DNA from: Flammeovirga sp. SJP92
Lineage (GTDB): Bacteria; Bacteroidota; Bacteroidia; Cytophagales; Flammeovirgaceae
Direction of reading: 5' to 3'
DNA: 64,000 bases
NCBI RefSeq assembly: GCF_001583495.1
Contig: NZ_LQAQ01000060.1
Span: 62,001 to 126,000 of the forward strand
In this document: positions 1 through 8,916 of the stretch, one piece after another
Layout: each line of letters opens with the position of its first letter
Numbering within the stretch: position 1 is the stretch's first letter
Notes under the pieces: generated by a model
Told to the model about the DNA's origin: nothing
Seen by the model: only the letters and a program-made list of their open reading frames with translations
Database searches by the model: none
Translations under genes and position numbers: made by a program

Positions 1-335
1 GCAAAATCAAGATACAAGTTTTGTCTGTTTAATTTCACTTGAATACCCGTCCCTTCTTCATCTTGTATTGTGATGTACTTGTACACGTTACCTTCCTCAT
101 CAGAAGAAATCACAGTACCTTTAATCACTACTTCCTGTGTTATTTGCATCATCTCCGAATCATCGTACATGGCGATTAACTCTTTGATACTATGCGTCGT
201 TTCAATTGCATCCGGATCCTCTGGATCTTGTCCAGGTCCTTCAACTTCCTTGCTTGTACAGCCTAAGAAAGCCATTGTAATAAAGCTACCAATTAGTAGT
301 AATTGAAGAGCTTTTTTGACAGTTTGCGTTTTCAT
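1..335 (-). CDS. DUF5689 lipoprotein, N-terminal part (gene runs off the left edge)
   Basis: The visible 111 or so residues start with a lipoprotein signal peptide (MKTQTVKKALQ..., lipobox ending FLGC) and continue into a DUF5689 domain, an OB-fold-like extracellular module of Bacteroidota. The recognisable core is GTVISSDEEGNVYKYITIQD. It closely matches the N-terminus of the 738-residue lipoprotein at 8917-11133 and occupies the same place directly downstream of a TonB receptor, so it is the duplicate of that gene. By analogy the missing part should hold the rest of DUF5689, a DUF6359-like region, a jelly-roll module and a ligand-binding module. Its likely role is as a surface lipoprotein working with the receptor encoded just upstream; that role is inferred. 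Confidence 0.85.
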   Translation of the reverse strand, partial: MKTQTVKKALQLLLIGSFITMAFLGCTSKEVEGPGQDPEDPDAIETTHSIKELIAMYDDSEMMQITQEVVIKGTVISSDEEGNVYKYITIQDEEGTGIQVKLNRQNLYLDF

Positions 336-399
336 TGTGATAAAAATGTTTAATGAAATGCTTGTTTTAGATTAAAAAAAAGAGAAAATGTATAAAGGT

Positions 400-421
400 G
401 AGGCACTCCAGAGAGCACCTC
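400..421 (-). promoter_or_regulatory. Intercistronic hairpin between TonB receptor and DUF5689 lipoprotein (copy B)
   Basis: Read on the minus strand, the RNA folds into a 9-bp stem with two adjacent G-U pairs and a UCUG loop, followed by a U-rich stretch. An equivalent hairpin lies at the same place in the other cassette (11199-11218). It may partly terminate or protect the receptor mRNA and so set the receptor:lipoprotein ratio. Confidence 0.5.
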
Positions 422-433
422 GTTCATTAATTT

Positions 434-3157
434 TTAGAATCTTAAACTCATATTTAAGAAAGCTCTTAAACCTTGAGCGTAATAGTATTTGTTAGGGAAT
501 TTTTCAGGGTTCTGCCCTTGGAAGTCAAATCGGTATTGCTGGAAACCTGTTGTTGCAATGTTTTGGTTATTCAAAGCATTGTTGACATTCAAGTTGACCT
601 GAAGAAATTTGTTGTCAAACTTCCAGCTTTTTCCTGCAAAAATATCTACTATAAATGCATCTGGTAATTTCTCCTGATGTAAAATGGCATTGTATTCTTC
701 ACTTCCTTTATCAATACCTTCCACGGCTCTGTCTGTATATCTAACAGGATTCAAAGTCACATATCGATCTCCTAAGAAGTTCACCTGAAAACCTACATTC
801 CAATATTTCTTTGACCAATATTCTATACCAATTGTTCCTGCTACTTCAGGAGATGCACCTACTTTTCTACCTTGGTAGAATACTTTTTCGTTCTCAATAA
901 AAATGATTGAATTGTTATCTACAGTAGCTGTAGCATAAGGGTTCGCATTGTATAAGTAAGAAGCATAAGTACCAGCCGCTTTCACTCTTAATTCACTTGT
1001 GATATTATAAGACAACCCTAGTTCAACACCTGCATGATCCTCTCCGATTCCGGTAAGTGCATAGTTCATAAATGCATTTTGACCATCATCGAAATATGAA
1101 ATCACTTTTGCTAAATCAGAAATTTGTGTATAAAAACCTGTCGCTCTTACCTTCAGCTTTTCACCTCTGTAGTAATAGTTAATATCCCCTGACATTACTT
1201 TAGAAGAAGATAAACCATCCACCGTTTCATTACGCGTTCTCAACGACAAGAATGAATCAATAAATAAAGGAGCTTTAGTATAAGAAGTCGCATTTACAGT
1301 AAAGACATTTCTACCATTTAAGAAGTATTCTCCACCCACTTTAATACCAAAATCAAGGAAGTTCAACTCTTCTGATTTCCCATAAGAAGTTTCAGGGAAA
1401 AGACCTTTCTTACGTTTACTGTCTCTGTACATGCTTGTTTGTGTCACATTACCACCTACATAAACTGATCCTTTATCAAAGGTCTTTTTTACCTGACCCC
1501 ACCATCCTGCAGTTTGAATATGAGCAGTGTAATCATGTCCTATTCTGTCTCCTTCTTTTCTGATCCAAGTAGAATCATTCAAGTTGTTGATGGCCTTTTC
1601 AAGTTCAGCATAATCTCTTTCAGCAAAGTTGTCAATGTCTAGCCAGAAGTCTCCACCTAAAAGATCTTCTACTGTATTGTAATTATTGCCTTCATAATAT
1701 TGATACTGTAAACCTGTAACGATATCTAAAGTCTCATTAGCCTTGAACATAAAAGTAGGATTCACATCAATTCTATGGTAGTCAAGGTGTCTACCTTCAA
1801 TAATATAATGTGATCTATTTCCAGTATATAGTTCGCCATTCGGATGTTTCCAGCTTACTGGCACAGTAGTAGAATTCTCACGGTTAGTATTGTACATGTG
1901 ATCCCAGTTGATTTGCCCAAATGTCCCGTTTTGCCACAACTCTTTCACTTTATCACCAATTTGATCTCCTACGTCGGTTCCTTCATTATAGAAGAAAGAA
2001 GGCAGGTAACGGTAATAATCAGGGCGAGGATCTGGTGAGTCGTACCAGTTTAATGCTGTTCTTGTCTCTGAACCCATTGTATAACCAAGAGATGCTTTGA
2101 ATGTCAATTTCTCATTGATATTCCAAGTGTCTTTTAAGATGAACTGTGGCGACACCACTGTTTTCACTCTTGAGTTACGTTTCTCTCCATCTTGCCAGCC
2201 CCATGCGGGGTTATAATAATTAGTATCCTTCAGTTCTAAAGCTTCTCTCACTGTCGGCAACTGCAAACCTGCTTTTCTCGGTGCTACAAAAGATGTAAAT
2301 ACCATTTTGTGTCTGTCACTGAATCGCTTTTCTACACTCACAAAACCTGCCCACAGATCTGTCCAAGTACCTTCTGCATAACCTTCATCTGCCCATCTTT
2401 TTGAGCCTGAAACGGTGAAAGCCCAACCATTATCCATCAAGCCAGTACTGTAAGTAAGCATGACTCTGTGCTTATAATTTCCATTACCCAATGAATAAAC
2501 ACCTTTAAAGCCTGTTTTTTGGCTTGATGGGTCCGAAATAATGTTGGTAGAACCTCCAATATCTCCAAAGTCAAAATCAATAGGCTGTATAGAAGTTGTT
2601 ACTTCTTTATTTCTAATCACATCATTCAATCCACCCCAAAGTGACCAATATGCATAACCTCTTTCTGGCGATGCCATATCAATTCCATCAAAATAGACCT
2701 TCATATAGGTTGAATTGTACCCTCTTTGTCTGAACCAATAAGGTCCCCAGGCAAAACCTGCCACAGAACTGTAAGCGTCTCCAGAAGAAAATAACAACCC
2801 TGGAGTGGACTGTGATTCATCATTATCCATATCCAAATCTGTCATCGACAATGCTATGGTACTTGCTTCATCTGTTTCTTGTACCAATTTTATCACCATA
2901 TTTTCTTCCAAAAGAGCATCAATTTGGTAATAACCGTCCAACAAAATATGAATTTGTGTTCCTTCTGTTACAAGAGTTGTTGGTATTGAGAAAATACCTT
3001 TATCGTTAGTCAAATATTTACTGCCATTGACCTCTACCTGTACTGCCACCATTGGAGCGTTTGTTTCTCCAGACAATACTGTTCCAGAAATGAATTTTTC
3101 CTGTGCGAAAGTTAGCACAGCAAAACTCAAAAGTAGTAAAGTAAAAAAATGTTTCAT
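434..3157 (-). CDS. TonB-dependent outer-membrane receptor (copy B)
   Basis: A 907-residue protein with a Sec signal peptide ending FAQ (about residue 19), then a carboxypeptidase-regulatory-like beta-sandwich (about 22-92). A plug domain (about 115-215) includes WFRQRGYNSTYMKVYFDGID, and a long beta-barrel ends in the typical C-terminal aromatic (LNMSLRF). Such receptors import large ligands across the outer membrane using TonB/ExbBD energy. There is no SusD-like gene; the next gene encodes a DUF5689 lipoprotein and the two upstream genes encode EEP-fold nuclease/phosphatase-like enzymes, so the cargo is probably a nucleic-acid breakdown product or another phosphorylated molecule (inference). 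It starts 2 bases after the upstream stop codon. The paralogue at 11232-13946 is near-identical along its whole length. Confidence 0.92.
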   Translation of the reverse strand: MKHFFTLLLLSFAVLTFAQEKFISGTVLSGETNAPMVAVQVEVNGSKYLTNDKGIFSIPTTLVTEGTQIHILLDGYYQIDALLEENMVIKLVQETDEASTIALSMTDLDMDNDESQSTPGLLFSSGDAYSSVAGFAWGPYWFRQRGYNSTYMKVYFDGIDMASPERGYAYWSLWGGLNDVIRNKEVTTSIQPIDFDFGDIGGSTNIISDPSSQKTGFKGVYSLGNGNYKHRVMLTYSTGLMDNGWAFTVSGSKRWADEGYAEGTWTDLWAGFVSVEKRFSDRHKMVFTSFVAPRKAGLQLPTVREALELKDTNYYNPAWGWQDGEKRNSRVKTVVSPQFILKDTWNINEKLTFKASLGYTMGSETRTALNWYDSPDPRPDYYRYLPSFFYNEGTDVGDQIGDKVKELWQNGTFGQINWDHMYNTNRENSTTVPVSWKHPNGELYTGNRSHYIIEGRHLDYHRIDVNPTFMFKANETLDIVTGLQYQYYEGNNYNTVEDLLGGDFWLDIDNFAERDYAELEKAINNLNDSTWIRKEGDRIGHDYTAHIQTAGWWGQVKKTFDKGSVYVGGNVTQTSMYRDSKRKKGLFPETSYGKSEELNFLDFGIKVGGEYFLNGRNVFTVNATSYTKAPLFIDSFLSLRTRNETVDGLSSSKVMSGDINYYYRGEKLKVRATGFYTQISDLAKVISYFDDGQNAFMNYALTGIGEDHAGVELGLSYNITSELRVKAAGTYASYLYNANPYATATVDNNSIIFIENEKVFYQGRKVGASPEVAGTIGIEYWSKKYWNVGFQVNFLGDRYVTLNPVRYTDRAVEGIDKGSEEYNAILHQEKLPDAFIVDIFAGKSWKFDNKFLQVNLNVNNALNNQNIATTGFQQYRFDFQGQNPEKFPNKYYYAQGLRAFLNMSLRF

Positions 3158-3159
3158 TA

Positions 3160-4197
3160 TTATTTTGAGGAGTTGGAATTTGCTTGTTTTAATAAATAGA
3201 TTACGACTGGAAAGTGATCAGAATAACCACCAGAGTAAGTTCTGCGAGGATACCCTTTATACCTTCCTTCTTTGTTTTTCAGTTCAGGATAACTACAGAT
3301 CTCAGCTTTCCAAAAGAACCAGCCTTTGTTTTTGGCTGTAAATTCTTTGGTGAAAATAATTTGATCAAATAAGTTCCAGCTGTCTCTATAAGCTAAGGTA
3401 CCCAAACCTTTTTTATACATTTTGTAAAAAGGATTGTAGAGATATGCTTTTTCAGTCAGGTTACTGATATCACCTACTGCACCTAATTCTTTTTTAATGG
3501 ATTTGTTTGAGGGATCATCATTGTAATCGCCCATTGTAATACACTTAATGCCAGAATGCTCACTTCTTAAGGAATCAATGATGTTTCGTTGGAGTTTTCC
3601 TGCCGCTTCTCTGTAACTTGAACCGGACCTGCGGGAAGGCCAGTGATTGACCAAAAATACAATAGATTCTCCTTCGAGTTCCGCTTCTACAATCAATTGA
3701 TTTCTAGACTTGAATTCCCAGTTATCGCCTGCATAGGTTTCTTTGATTCGAAGATCTCTGGCAGATACCTTATTGATTTTCAATATATCTTTTTTATAAA
3801 GTAAAGCGACATCAATCCCTCTATTATCAGGACCTTCAATATGTGCAATACCATAGTTCTCATCCTTTAAAACGGGTGTATTGATGAGATCATTTAAGAC
3901 ATTTTTGTTTTCAATTTCTGCCAAACCAATGGCTAGCGGAGCTTTTTTAGTGACATCTTTCCCTAATTTAGCAATAATAGTAGACATGTTCTTTTGCTTG
4001 TCCCAATACTTCTGACCGGTCCATTTACGGTCACCATCAGGAAGATATTCATAATCTTTTTTACCTTCATCATGTAAGGTATCAAACAAATTCTCCATGT
4101 TATAAAACGCTACCGAATACACTTTGTAGTCGTTTTTCTGTGCTTGAAGAGCGAGCGGTGTAATAATAAAAAATAAGAGGATTGCTAGTTGTTTCAT
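3160..4197 (-). CDS. Secreted endonuclease/exonuclease/phosphatase family enzyme (copy B)
   Basis: A 345-residue protein with a Sec signal peptide (cleavage after LQAQ, residue 20) and a complete EEP (DNase I-like) fold. Visible active-site motifs are NMEN (33-36), AEIEN (93-97), NHWPSR (184-189), GDYND (223-227), the FDQI aspartate (D278) and SDHFP (326-330). These cover the metal-binding and catalytic Asp/His set of the family. It is predicted to cleave phosphodiester or phosphomonoester bonds in the periplasm or outside the cell; the exact substrate (DNA, RNA, other) cannot be read from sequence. It is the second gene of the cassette, 22 bases after the lipoprotein EEP gene and 2 bases before the TonB receptor. 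The 345-residue paralogue at 13949-14986 aligns without visible gaps. Confidence 0.88.
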   Translation of the reverse strand: MKQLAILLFFIITPLALQAQKNDYKVYSVAFYNMENLFDTLHDEGKKDYEYLPDGDRKWTGQKYWDKQKNMSTIIAKLGKDVTKKAPLAIGLAEIENKNVLNDLINTPVLKDENYGIAHIEGPDNRGIDVALLYKKDILKINKVSARDLRIKETYAGDNWEFKSRNQLIVEAELEGESIVFLVNHWPSRRSGSSYREAAGKLQRNIIDSLRSEHSGIKCITMGDYNDDPSNKSIKKELGAVGDISNLTEKAYLYNPFYKMYKKGLGTLAYRDSWNLFDQIIFTKEFTAKNKGWFFWKAEICSYPELKNKEGRYKGYPRRTYSGGYSDHFPVVIYLLKQANSNSSK

Positions 4198-4219
4198 AAT
4201 TATTAGAGTGTAAACATAA

Positions 4220-5137
4220 TCAGTTCCTAAATACCGTCATGACAGGACGGTGATCACTTACTTGTGCATCAAAGGACGAGGAGCATTGATCCAAAGTGAG
4301 AGTATAGGATTGTTGAAATTGATTAAACCATTCATTGGTCATCAAAATATGGTCAATATGACTTCCATTGGGTCTCCAGCTTGGGTAAGACTTCTTTAAT
4401 GAACTATCACTTTTGGCTTGATCCATATCTGAAAAAATATAATTGTCAGCGTCTTCAATAAAGTTATAAAACGACGATGAGGTCGTTGGATAAATTTCTT
4501 CATTGAAATCACCTAACACAATTACATATTCATTATTTAAATTTAAATCAATATACTTTTGTAATCTATTGCTTGCTTCTGTTCTTCTATTTTCATTTGT
4601 GTTGCCACTACAACATTTCAGATGGATATTGATTACGTAAAATGTTTGATTGTTGACCTTATTTAAAAATTTAACCAACAAAGGTCTTCTAGGAAAATAA
4701 TAACTTTCAAAATCACCTGATGCTAAAATTTGACGTTCAAGAACTTCAAGGCGTTCGTTGTTATAAACAAAACCCAAGTGGAAGTCATTATTTACATTTC
4801 TGGCAATGTCATCGTCAATGAGCACCGAATAATTTGGACTATTTTGACTTAACAGTCGAAGAGTTCCTTCCTCTTCGATTTCCTGAATTCCCCATAAATC
4901 ATAATTACTATTAACGATTGTAGCGTTTACCAAACCAGCTGTTTCATCACGCTTCGGAAAGTTTTCTATGTTCCATGTCAACACTTCCAGCGTCTCATCT
5001 GAAGCATTGACATTCAAACATTCGACTAGAGTGTCATCATATTCTACTGGAGCAGTTGGTAGACTTACTTCAGAAACACACGCATTTAAAACACTTCCAG
5101 CAATTAAAGAGGACAATATTGTAGAAAGAAGTTTAAT
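4220..5137 (-). CDS. Lipoprotein endonuclease/exonuclease/phosphatase family enzyme (copy B), apparent ATT start
   Basis: An EEP-fold enzyme with WNIEN (55-59), IQEIE (84-88), NIHLKCC (170-176), GDFNEE (209-214), SHIDHI (259-264) and SDHRP (294-298), so the catalytic set looks complete. No ATG opens the frame. A TTG at 5114-5116 would give 298 residues but a signal sequence without a positive N-terminus. An ATT at 5135-5137 gives a textbook lipoprotein signal, (M)KLLSTILSSLIAGSVLNAC with Cys at 20, and a 305-residue protein, exactly the length of the paralogue at 15008-15925 read from its own ATT. I therefore favour ATT. First gene of the cassette; the predicted enzyme sits on an outer or periplasmic membrane leaflet and feeds the receptor system. 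Confidence 0.82.
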   Translation of the reverse strand: MKLLSTILSSLIAGSVLNACVSEVSLPTAPVEYDDTLVECLNVNASDETLEVLTWNIENFPKRDETAGLVNATIVNSNYDLWGIQEIEEEGTLRLLSQNSPNYSVLIDDDIARNVNNDFHLGFVYNNERLEVLERQILASGDFESYYFPRRPLLVKFLNKVNNQTFYVINIHLKCCSGNTNENRRTEASNRLQKYIDLNLNNEYVIVLGDFNEEIYPTTSSSFYNFIEDADNYIFSDMDQAKSDSSLKKSYPSWRPNGSHIDHILMTNEWFNQFQQSYTLTLDQCSSSFDAQVSDHRPVMTVFRN

Positions 5138-5198
5138 AGTTTAAATATTTAGTTAAATAAAAAAATCAGTTAGCAACTCATTTAGAAAGAGAGCATTA

Positions 5199-5229
5199 CA
5201 AATGTGGAGTTGAAAAACTGCAAATGCAA
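5199..5229 (-). promoter_or_regulatory. Candidate promoter of cassette B
   Basis: On the minus strand a TTG is followed after 20 bases by CACATTTG, resembling the Bacteroidota pattern (TTTG or TTG near -33, TAnnTTTG near -7) except that the first T of the -7 box is C. The same arrangement with the same 20-base spacing occurs upstream of cassette A (15986-16016), about 60 bases before the first codon in both. Confidence 0.45.
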
Positions 5230-5401
5230 GAGGGTCAGTGTTAGGAGAGTGCAATTTATTTTAAGTTTACATTAACAATTGAAAAATAAAACTCGACTAA
5301 TCTGTGTTGAGAAACATAATAATTGTTATCAACAATATTTTATACAAGTAAAAAATAAAAATACATTTAATTTATTTTACAAATGATATATTTGCAAACA
5401 T

Positions 5402-5426
5402 TTGTTAAGTTTAAAATATGTGACAT
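5402..5426 (-). promoter_or_regulatory. Conserved distal upstream element (copy B)
   Basis: The plus-strand text TTGTTAAG followed by AAAATATGTGACAT is nearly repeated at 16190-16214. The AAAATATGT block begins exactly 276 bases from the proposed ATT codon in both copies. Conservation outside coding sequence suggests a regulator site, or merely recent duplication; the regulator is unknown. Confidence 0.35.
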
Positions 5427-5738
5427 GGGGTTCATATAAAAACGTTGAATTAACATTGTTATTCGACATTTTTCGTTTTGCGACTTGCACTTTTCTATAA
5501 TATCCTTCACGGTTGATATAATCATATACTAGGCTCCCTTCAACTATTAAATTACGATTCAATAAACCTTCAATGTTCTACTTCAAATCTTCCTTCTTCT
5601 TCCTATTTTTCTAATCACAAAAGCGAAACAATAAATCAAGGATTTGAGGTACAAATAGGTTTGAAAGAGCATGATTTTACAAACACAAATTCATTACATT
5701 TCGTATAGTACTATATTCCCCAAAAAGTCGAAATAAAA

Positions 5739-5768
5739 AGAGACTTACCCCATACGGAGTAAGTCTCT
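5739..5768 (-). terminator. Rho-independent terminator of cassette A
   Basis: Ten-base perfect stem (AGAGACTTAC / GTAAGTCTCT) with a 10-base loop. On the minus strand it is followed by a T-rich run (CTTTTTATTT). It lies about 130 bases downstream of the endonuclease I stop codon. Confidence 0.75.
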
Positions 5769-5895
5769 AAACCAACAGTCCTCTAATAATTAGATCTTTT
5801 ACAGCAAACCGAAACAAATCGGTTTACTGCTCAACATGTTTGGTTTAATTAAGTTGTAGTTGAATTAATACATTTAGGGTTAATTCAATTGTAGA

Positions 5896-7335
5896 TTATT
5901 GTACTACATCTCCCCAAATCATGTTGGCGTATTCTGGATGATCAATGAATGGATTTCTATTTCTCTGCAATTCAAAGATCTGTTCGTTTCTGTCAATTTC
6001 TTTATCTGAAACTGGGTCAGCATTGTGCCACTCCAGCATTAATTTCAAGTACCAGTCTTGGTATACTTTGTTTGAAGAACCATCTAAAACAGTTCCCGCT
6101 TGACCATTATTTACCCAAGAACCGATTTGGCTTTCATAACGAGTGGCCATGTATAAGTACATTCTTGCAAAGTCACCTTTGTACTCATCAATTGGTTCAA
6201 ATACTTTACCTGTGTAACCAGACTCAGCAGTACCGCTTCCTAGTTTTGAACCATTGATTGATGTCCATGATGCATTGCCCACGATACCGAAAGGATTGTT
6301 TGATCTCATTGTGTTTACGTAAGCATCTACTGGAACAATATGGTGTGCATCTGCTACCATTGGTGATTTTTTATCAAACCAGCTTTGTGGAATTACGTGC
6401 TCTCGGTTGTAGCAGTGACCTTCTCCACTACCCGACTGCCCACATTGGTCAATTGTAATCTGGTATTCATATTCTCCTGGTTGTACCCCGTCAGGTACAG
6501 TAGGATTGTTTGGATCAGGAATGTCGCTGTACATGTCCCAGATGATTTCTGATTTTTGATACTTGTCATCCGATGTATGGTACAATGTCCAAAGATCACC
6601 ATAGTCGATCCATTCGTGACCAGTGGTTGTAATTGATGCCAAAGCAGATTTCAATTCATAGCCCTCTAATCCTTCTGCATTTTTATAGTAATCGCTTGGA
6701 TCTACTGGCTCCTCTTTTCCATCATCATTGAAAATGAAATTATCAATAGAATACCCGCCACTTACTACTCTCTCATCACCTTCGTAATAGAAAGCAACGC
6801 TCACATTACCATATGAAGCAAGATCAACTTTTCCTGAGTTTACCCATGAACCATATCCTGTTTTACCATCTTCACTAATTGTAACCTTTAATTCTTCCCA
6901 AGTATATTCTTCAGGAGCTGCTTCGCCGTCATAGTCTGGAGAAACCATTACTTTAAATACTACTCCTGCATCATATTCCTGACGGGTATCAAACGAGATG
7001 GTTTTGTCTTCTGCGTTTCTAACATCCAATTTTGGAGTGATTAACCAAGTTCTACGCTCTTCACCAGTATTATATACAGTGATATTGGCATAAGATGGAT
7101 TAGAATAATGGCTTTGGTATTGGAATCCTCCTCTACCTCTCGTCTTGTAGTTTGTCCATCCTTCAATCTCTAATTGATCGTATTGGTTTCCGAAGAATTT
7201 CTCATTGATTCTTGCTACTACATTTTCATCTTCTACAGGAATTTCAACCGTTTCCTGATCTTCCTTCTCACAACTCCAAATTGAAATGGATAAAAGGGAT
7301 AATAAGAGTAGGAATTGAAAATTGTTTTTTTTCAT
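5896..7335 (-). CDS. Lipoprotein endonuclease I with N-terminal jelly-roll module
   Basis: A 479-residue protein with a lipoprotein signal (IWSC). Residues about 35-205 form a choice-of-anchor-J-type jelly roll, very similar to the C-terminal module of the protein encoded just upstream. Residues about 215-475 form an endonuclease I domain (His-Me finger, DNA/RNA non-specific), with YNREHVIPQSWF, the metal-site segment DAHHIVPVDAYVN, and a DEYKGDFARMYLYMATRY helix. It should cut extracellular nucleic acid while tethered to the cell surface. It is the last gene of cassette A, followed by a strong terminator. With the two EEP enzymes it makes this operon rich in nucleases, the main reason for assigning the locus to nucleic-acid use. 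Confidence 0.88.
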   Translation of the reverse strand: MKKNNFQFLLLLSLLSISIWSCEKEDQETVEIPVEDENVVARINEKFFGNQYDQLEIEGWTNYKTRGRGGFQYQSHYSNPSYANITVYNTGEERRTWLITPKLDVRNAEDKTISFDTRQEYDAGVVFKVMVSPDYDGEAAPEEYTWEELKVTISEDGKTGYGSWVNSGKVDLASYGNVSVAFYYEGDERVVSGGYSIDNFIFNDDGKEEPVDPSDYYKNAEGLEGYELKSALASITTTGHEWIDYGDLWTLYHTSDDKYQKSEIIWDMYSDIPDPNNPTVPDGVQPGEYEYQITIDQCGQSGSGEGHCYNREHVIPQSWFDKKSPMVADAHHIVPVDAYVNTMRSNNPFGIVGNASWTSINGSKLGSGTAESGYTGKVFEPIDEYKGDFARMYLYMATRYESQIGSWVNNGQAGTVLDGSSNKVYQDWYLKLMLEWHNADPVSDKEIDRNEQIFELQRNRNPFIDHPEYANMIWGDVVQ

Positions 7336-7403
7336 TTGCTTAGTTTATTAAAATGGATGAGCAGGGTTTATTGAATTAGGCGATCAACAAACCCCTTTCG
7401 TCT

Positions 7404-8759
7404 TTATTGGTTGAATTTGAAATTATCGATAGAATAACCACCGTCATTTACATTCTCTTCTCCATCAAATTGGAATCCGACAACTACATTGCCATAAGAA
7501 GATAAATCAATATCACCTGAATTCGTCCATGAACCATAACCACCTTGTCCATCATCGCTGATTTTAGCTGTGATTTCAGTCCATGTAAATTCTGATGGTG
7601 CTTTACTTCCATCATAATCAGAAGAAACAAATACTTTTAATGTTGCACCTGCCGCAAACTCTTGTCTTGTTTCAAAAGAGATCGTTTTGTTTTGTGCGGC
7701 ATCCACATCAAGAATTGGTGAAATTAACCACACATTCCTTTTCTCACCTGCTTTGTATACCGTCATGTTTGCATAGCTGTTGTCGTTGAAAGCGTTGATA
7801 AACCACTTACGACTTCCCTCTTCTGTAATATTATTCCACCCCTCACGAGCGAAATCATCATACTGTGCAAATCCTTCAAAGTCTTCATTCAATGAAGTCA
7901 CTACCGTTGGAGGAGTTCCTTCTACTGGAGGTTGCGTTTCAGAACCATCAAAACCAACAAAATCAACTTCAGGATTATTGATATATAATTGAGGAGTACC
8001 GTTGAAAATCGATACAATGGCAGTTACTGTACCTGCACCTTGAGGAATGATCTCTTCCGCAAAATCTGCATAACCACTGTTTCTCATAATGATGCTTCTT
8101 GAACTTCCTGAATCATCATTGAAATTTCTGTTTGTAGTCTGGTCTTTAACTGCAAACGGTACTTTACCGTCTCTGCCTGAAATATTTGAAATCCTTACTC
8201 TTCTTCCAACATAGCTCTCTGGTGCATCAAAAATTTCCTTTACAGTAGCATCAACAGTTGTCACAGATTCAGCAACTTCACCTGAATACATATATTGCTC
8301 TACCAATGGACCTGGTACACGGCCTGCCGCTGGAGATCCATTATAAAGGCTTGGAATACCCAATTGTACATTTCCGCCATAAGAACCTAATACTAACCTG
8401 TCACAAATAACAGCTACTTCTTGTCCGAAACGGAACTGAGGATAAATTGGAGCAATATCCAAACGGATTAAGATACCACCTGTTTTATCTTGTAAGTACA
8501 ATTCCTTGTAAATGTTACCTGCTTCATCATCAGAAATAACTTGACCAACAATAATTGTATTTTCAGGAATTGATGTTGTATCGTTATCTCTTCCAGAATG
8601 AAGTGCTTTTAACTCCGCAATTGTCATGGTTGCAGTGCCTTCAGGAAGTGGCTCAACTTCTTTGTTTTCAGGATCGTTGTAGTTCTTGTCTACACATCCA
8701 AATAATAGTACACTAAAAAATAGCGTGATAAAAGATTTATTTAAAATAAACTGTTTCAT
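7404..8759 (-). CDS. Lipoprotein with DUF5689 and choice-of-anchor-J modules
   Basis: The ATG at 8759 is chosen because it opens a lipoprotein signal ([22 protein letters not shown]); the open frame extends 30 codons further upstream without a signal-like sequence. The 451-residue product has DUF5689 at about 35-270 (core GQVISDDEAGNIYKELYLQD) and a jelly-roll module at about 285-450 ending YSIDNFKFN. No catalytic motif was seen, so this is probably a binding or scaffolding lipoprotein. It lies between the large DUF5689 lipoprotein and endonuclease I, and its C-terminal module is repeated at the N-terminus of endonuclease I, suggesting that both proteins bind the same ligand or scaffold. Confidence 0.82.
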   Translation of the reverse strand: MKQFILNKSFITLFFSVLLFGCVDKNYNDPENKEVEPLPEGTATMTIAELKALHSGRDNDTTSIPENTIIVGQVISDDEAGNIYKELYLQDKTGGILIRLDIAPIYPQFRFGQEVAVICDRLVLGSYGGNVQLGIPSLYNGSPAAGRVPGPLVEQYMYSGEVAESVTTVDATVKEIFDAPESYVGRRVRISNISGRDGKVPFAVKDQTTNRNFNDDSGSSRSIIMRNSGYADFAEEIIPQGAGTVTAIVSIFNGTPQLYINNPEVDFVGFDGSETQPPVEGTPPTVVTSLNEDFEGFAQYDDFAREGWNNITEEGSRKWFINAFNDNSYANMTVYKAGEKRNVWLISPILDVDAAQNKTISFETRQEFAAGATLKVFVSSDYDGSKAPSEFTWTEITAKISDDGQGGYGSWTNSGDIDLSSYGNVVVGFQFDGEENVNDGGYSIDNFKFNQ

Positions 8760-8841
8760 CGAATAAGTTAATATGAATTTTAGAGGATTTTGGACTCCGC
8801 TCACTTTGTAACGCTCATGATGGAGTTTTCTAGTTTTAGTT

Positions 8842-8870
8842 CCCCACAAAAGTTGCGAGCTTTTGTGGGG
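8842..8870 (-). promoter_or_regulatory. Perfect intercistronic stem-loop
   Basis: An 11-base perfect inverted repeat (CCCCACAAAAG / CTTTTGTGGGG) with a 7-base loop lies in the 157-base gap between the two DUF5689 genes. No T-run follows on the minus strand, so an mRNA-processing or stabilising element is more likely than a terminator. Confidence 0.5.
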
Positions 8871-8916
8871 AGAGCTGTATCAATTTCAGTGAATTGAGAT
8901 TAATACATCTTAGATA

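Larger units (their letters stand above)
5138..5895. other. Intergenic region between the two cassettes
   Basis: About 760 bases without a convincing gene. The left half is the promoter and leader of cassette B (boxes at 5199-5229, distal element at 5402-5426), homologous to the region upstream of cassette A. The right part carries the terminator of cassette A (5739-5768). A 61-codon open frame at 5377-5562 overlaps the conserved upstream element, has no recognisable motif and is not accepted as a gene. Confidence 0.7.

Noticed and set aside
70-306. 78-codon plus-strand open frame near the left edge
   Set aside because: It is the reverse of the DUF5689 lipoprotein; a similar shadow (10850-11167) appears on the paralogue, as expected from a duplicated coding sequence.
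5377-5562. 61-codon open frame between the cassettes
   Set aside because: It overlaps the conserved upstream element of cassette B, shows no motif and is not preserved as a frame upstream of cassette A.
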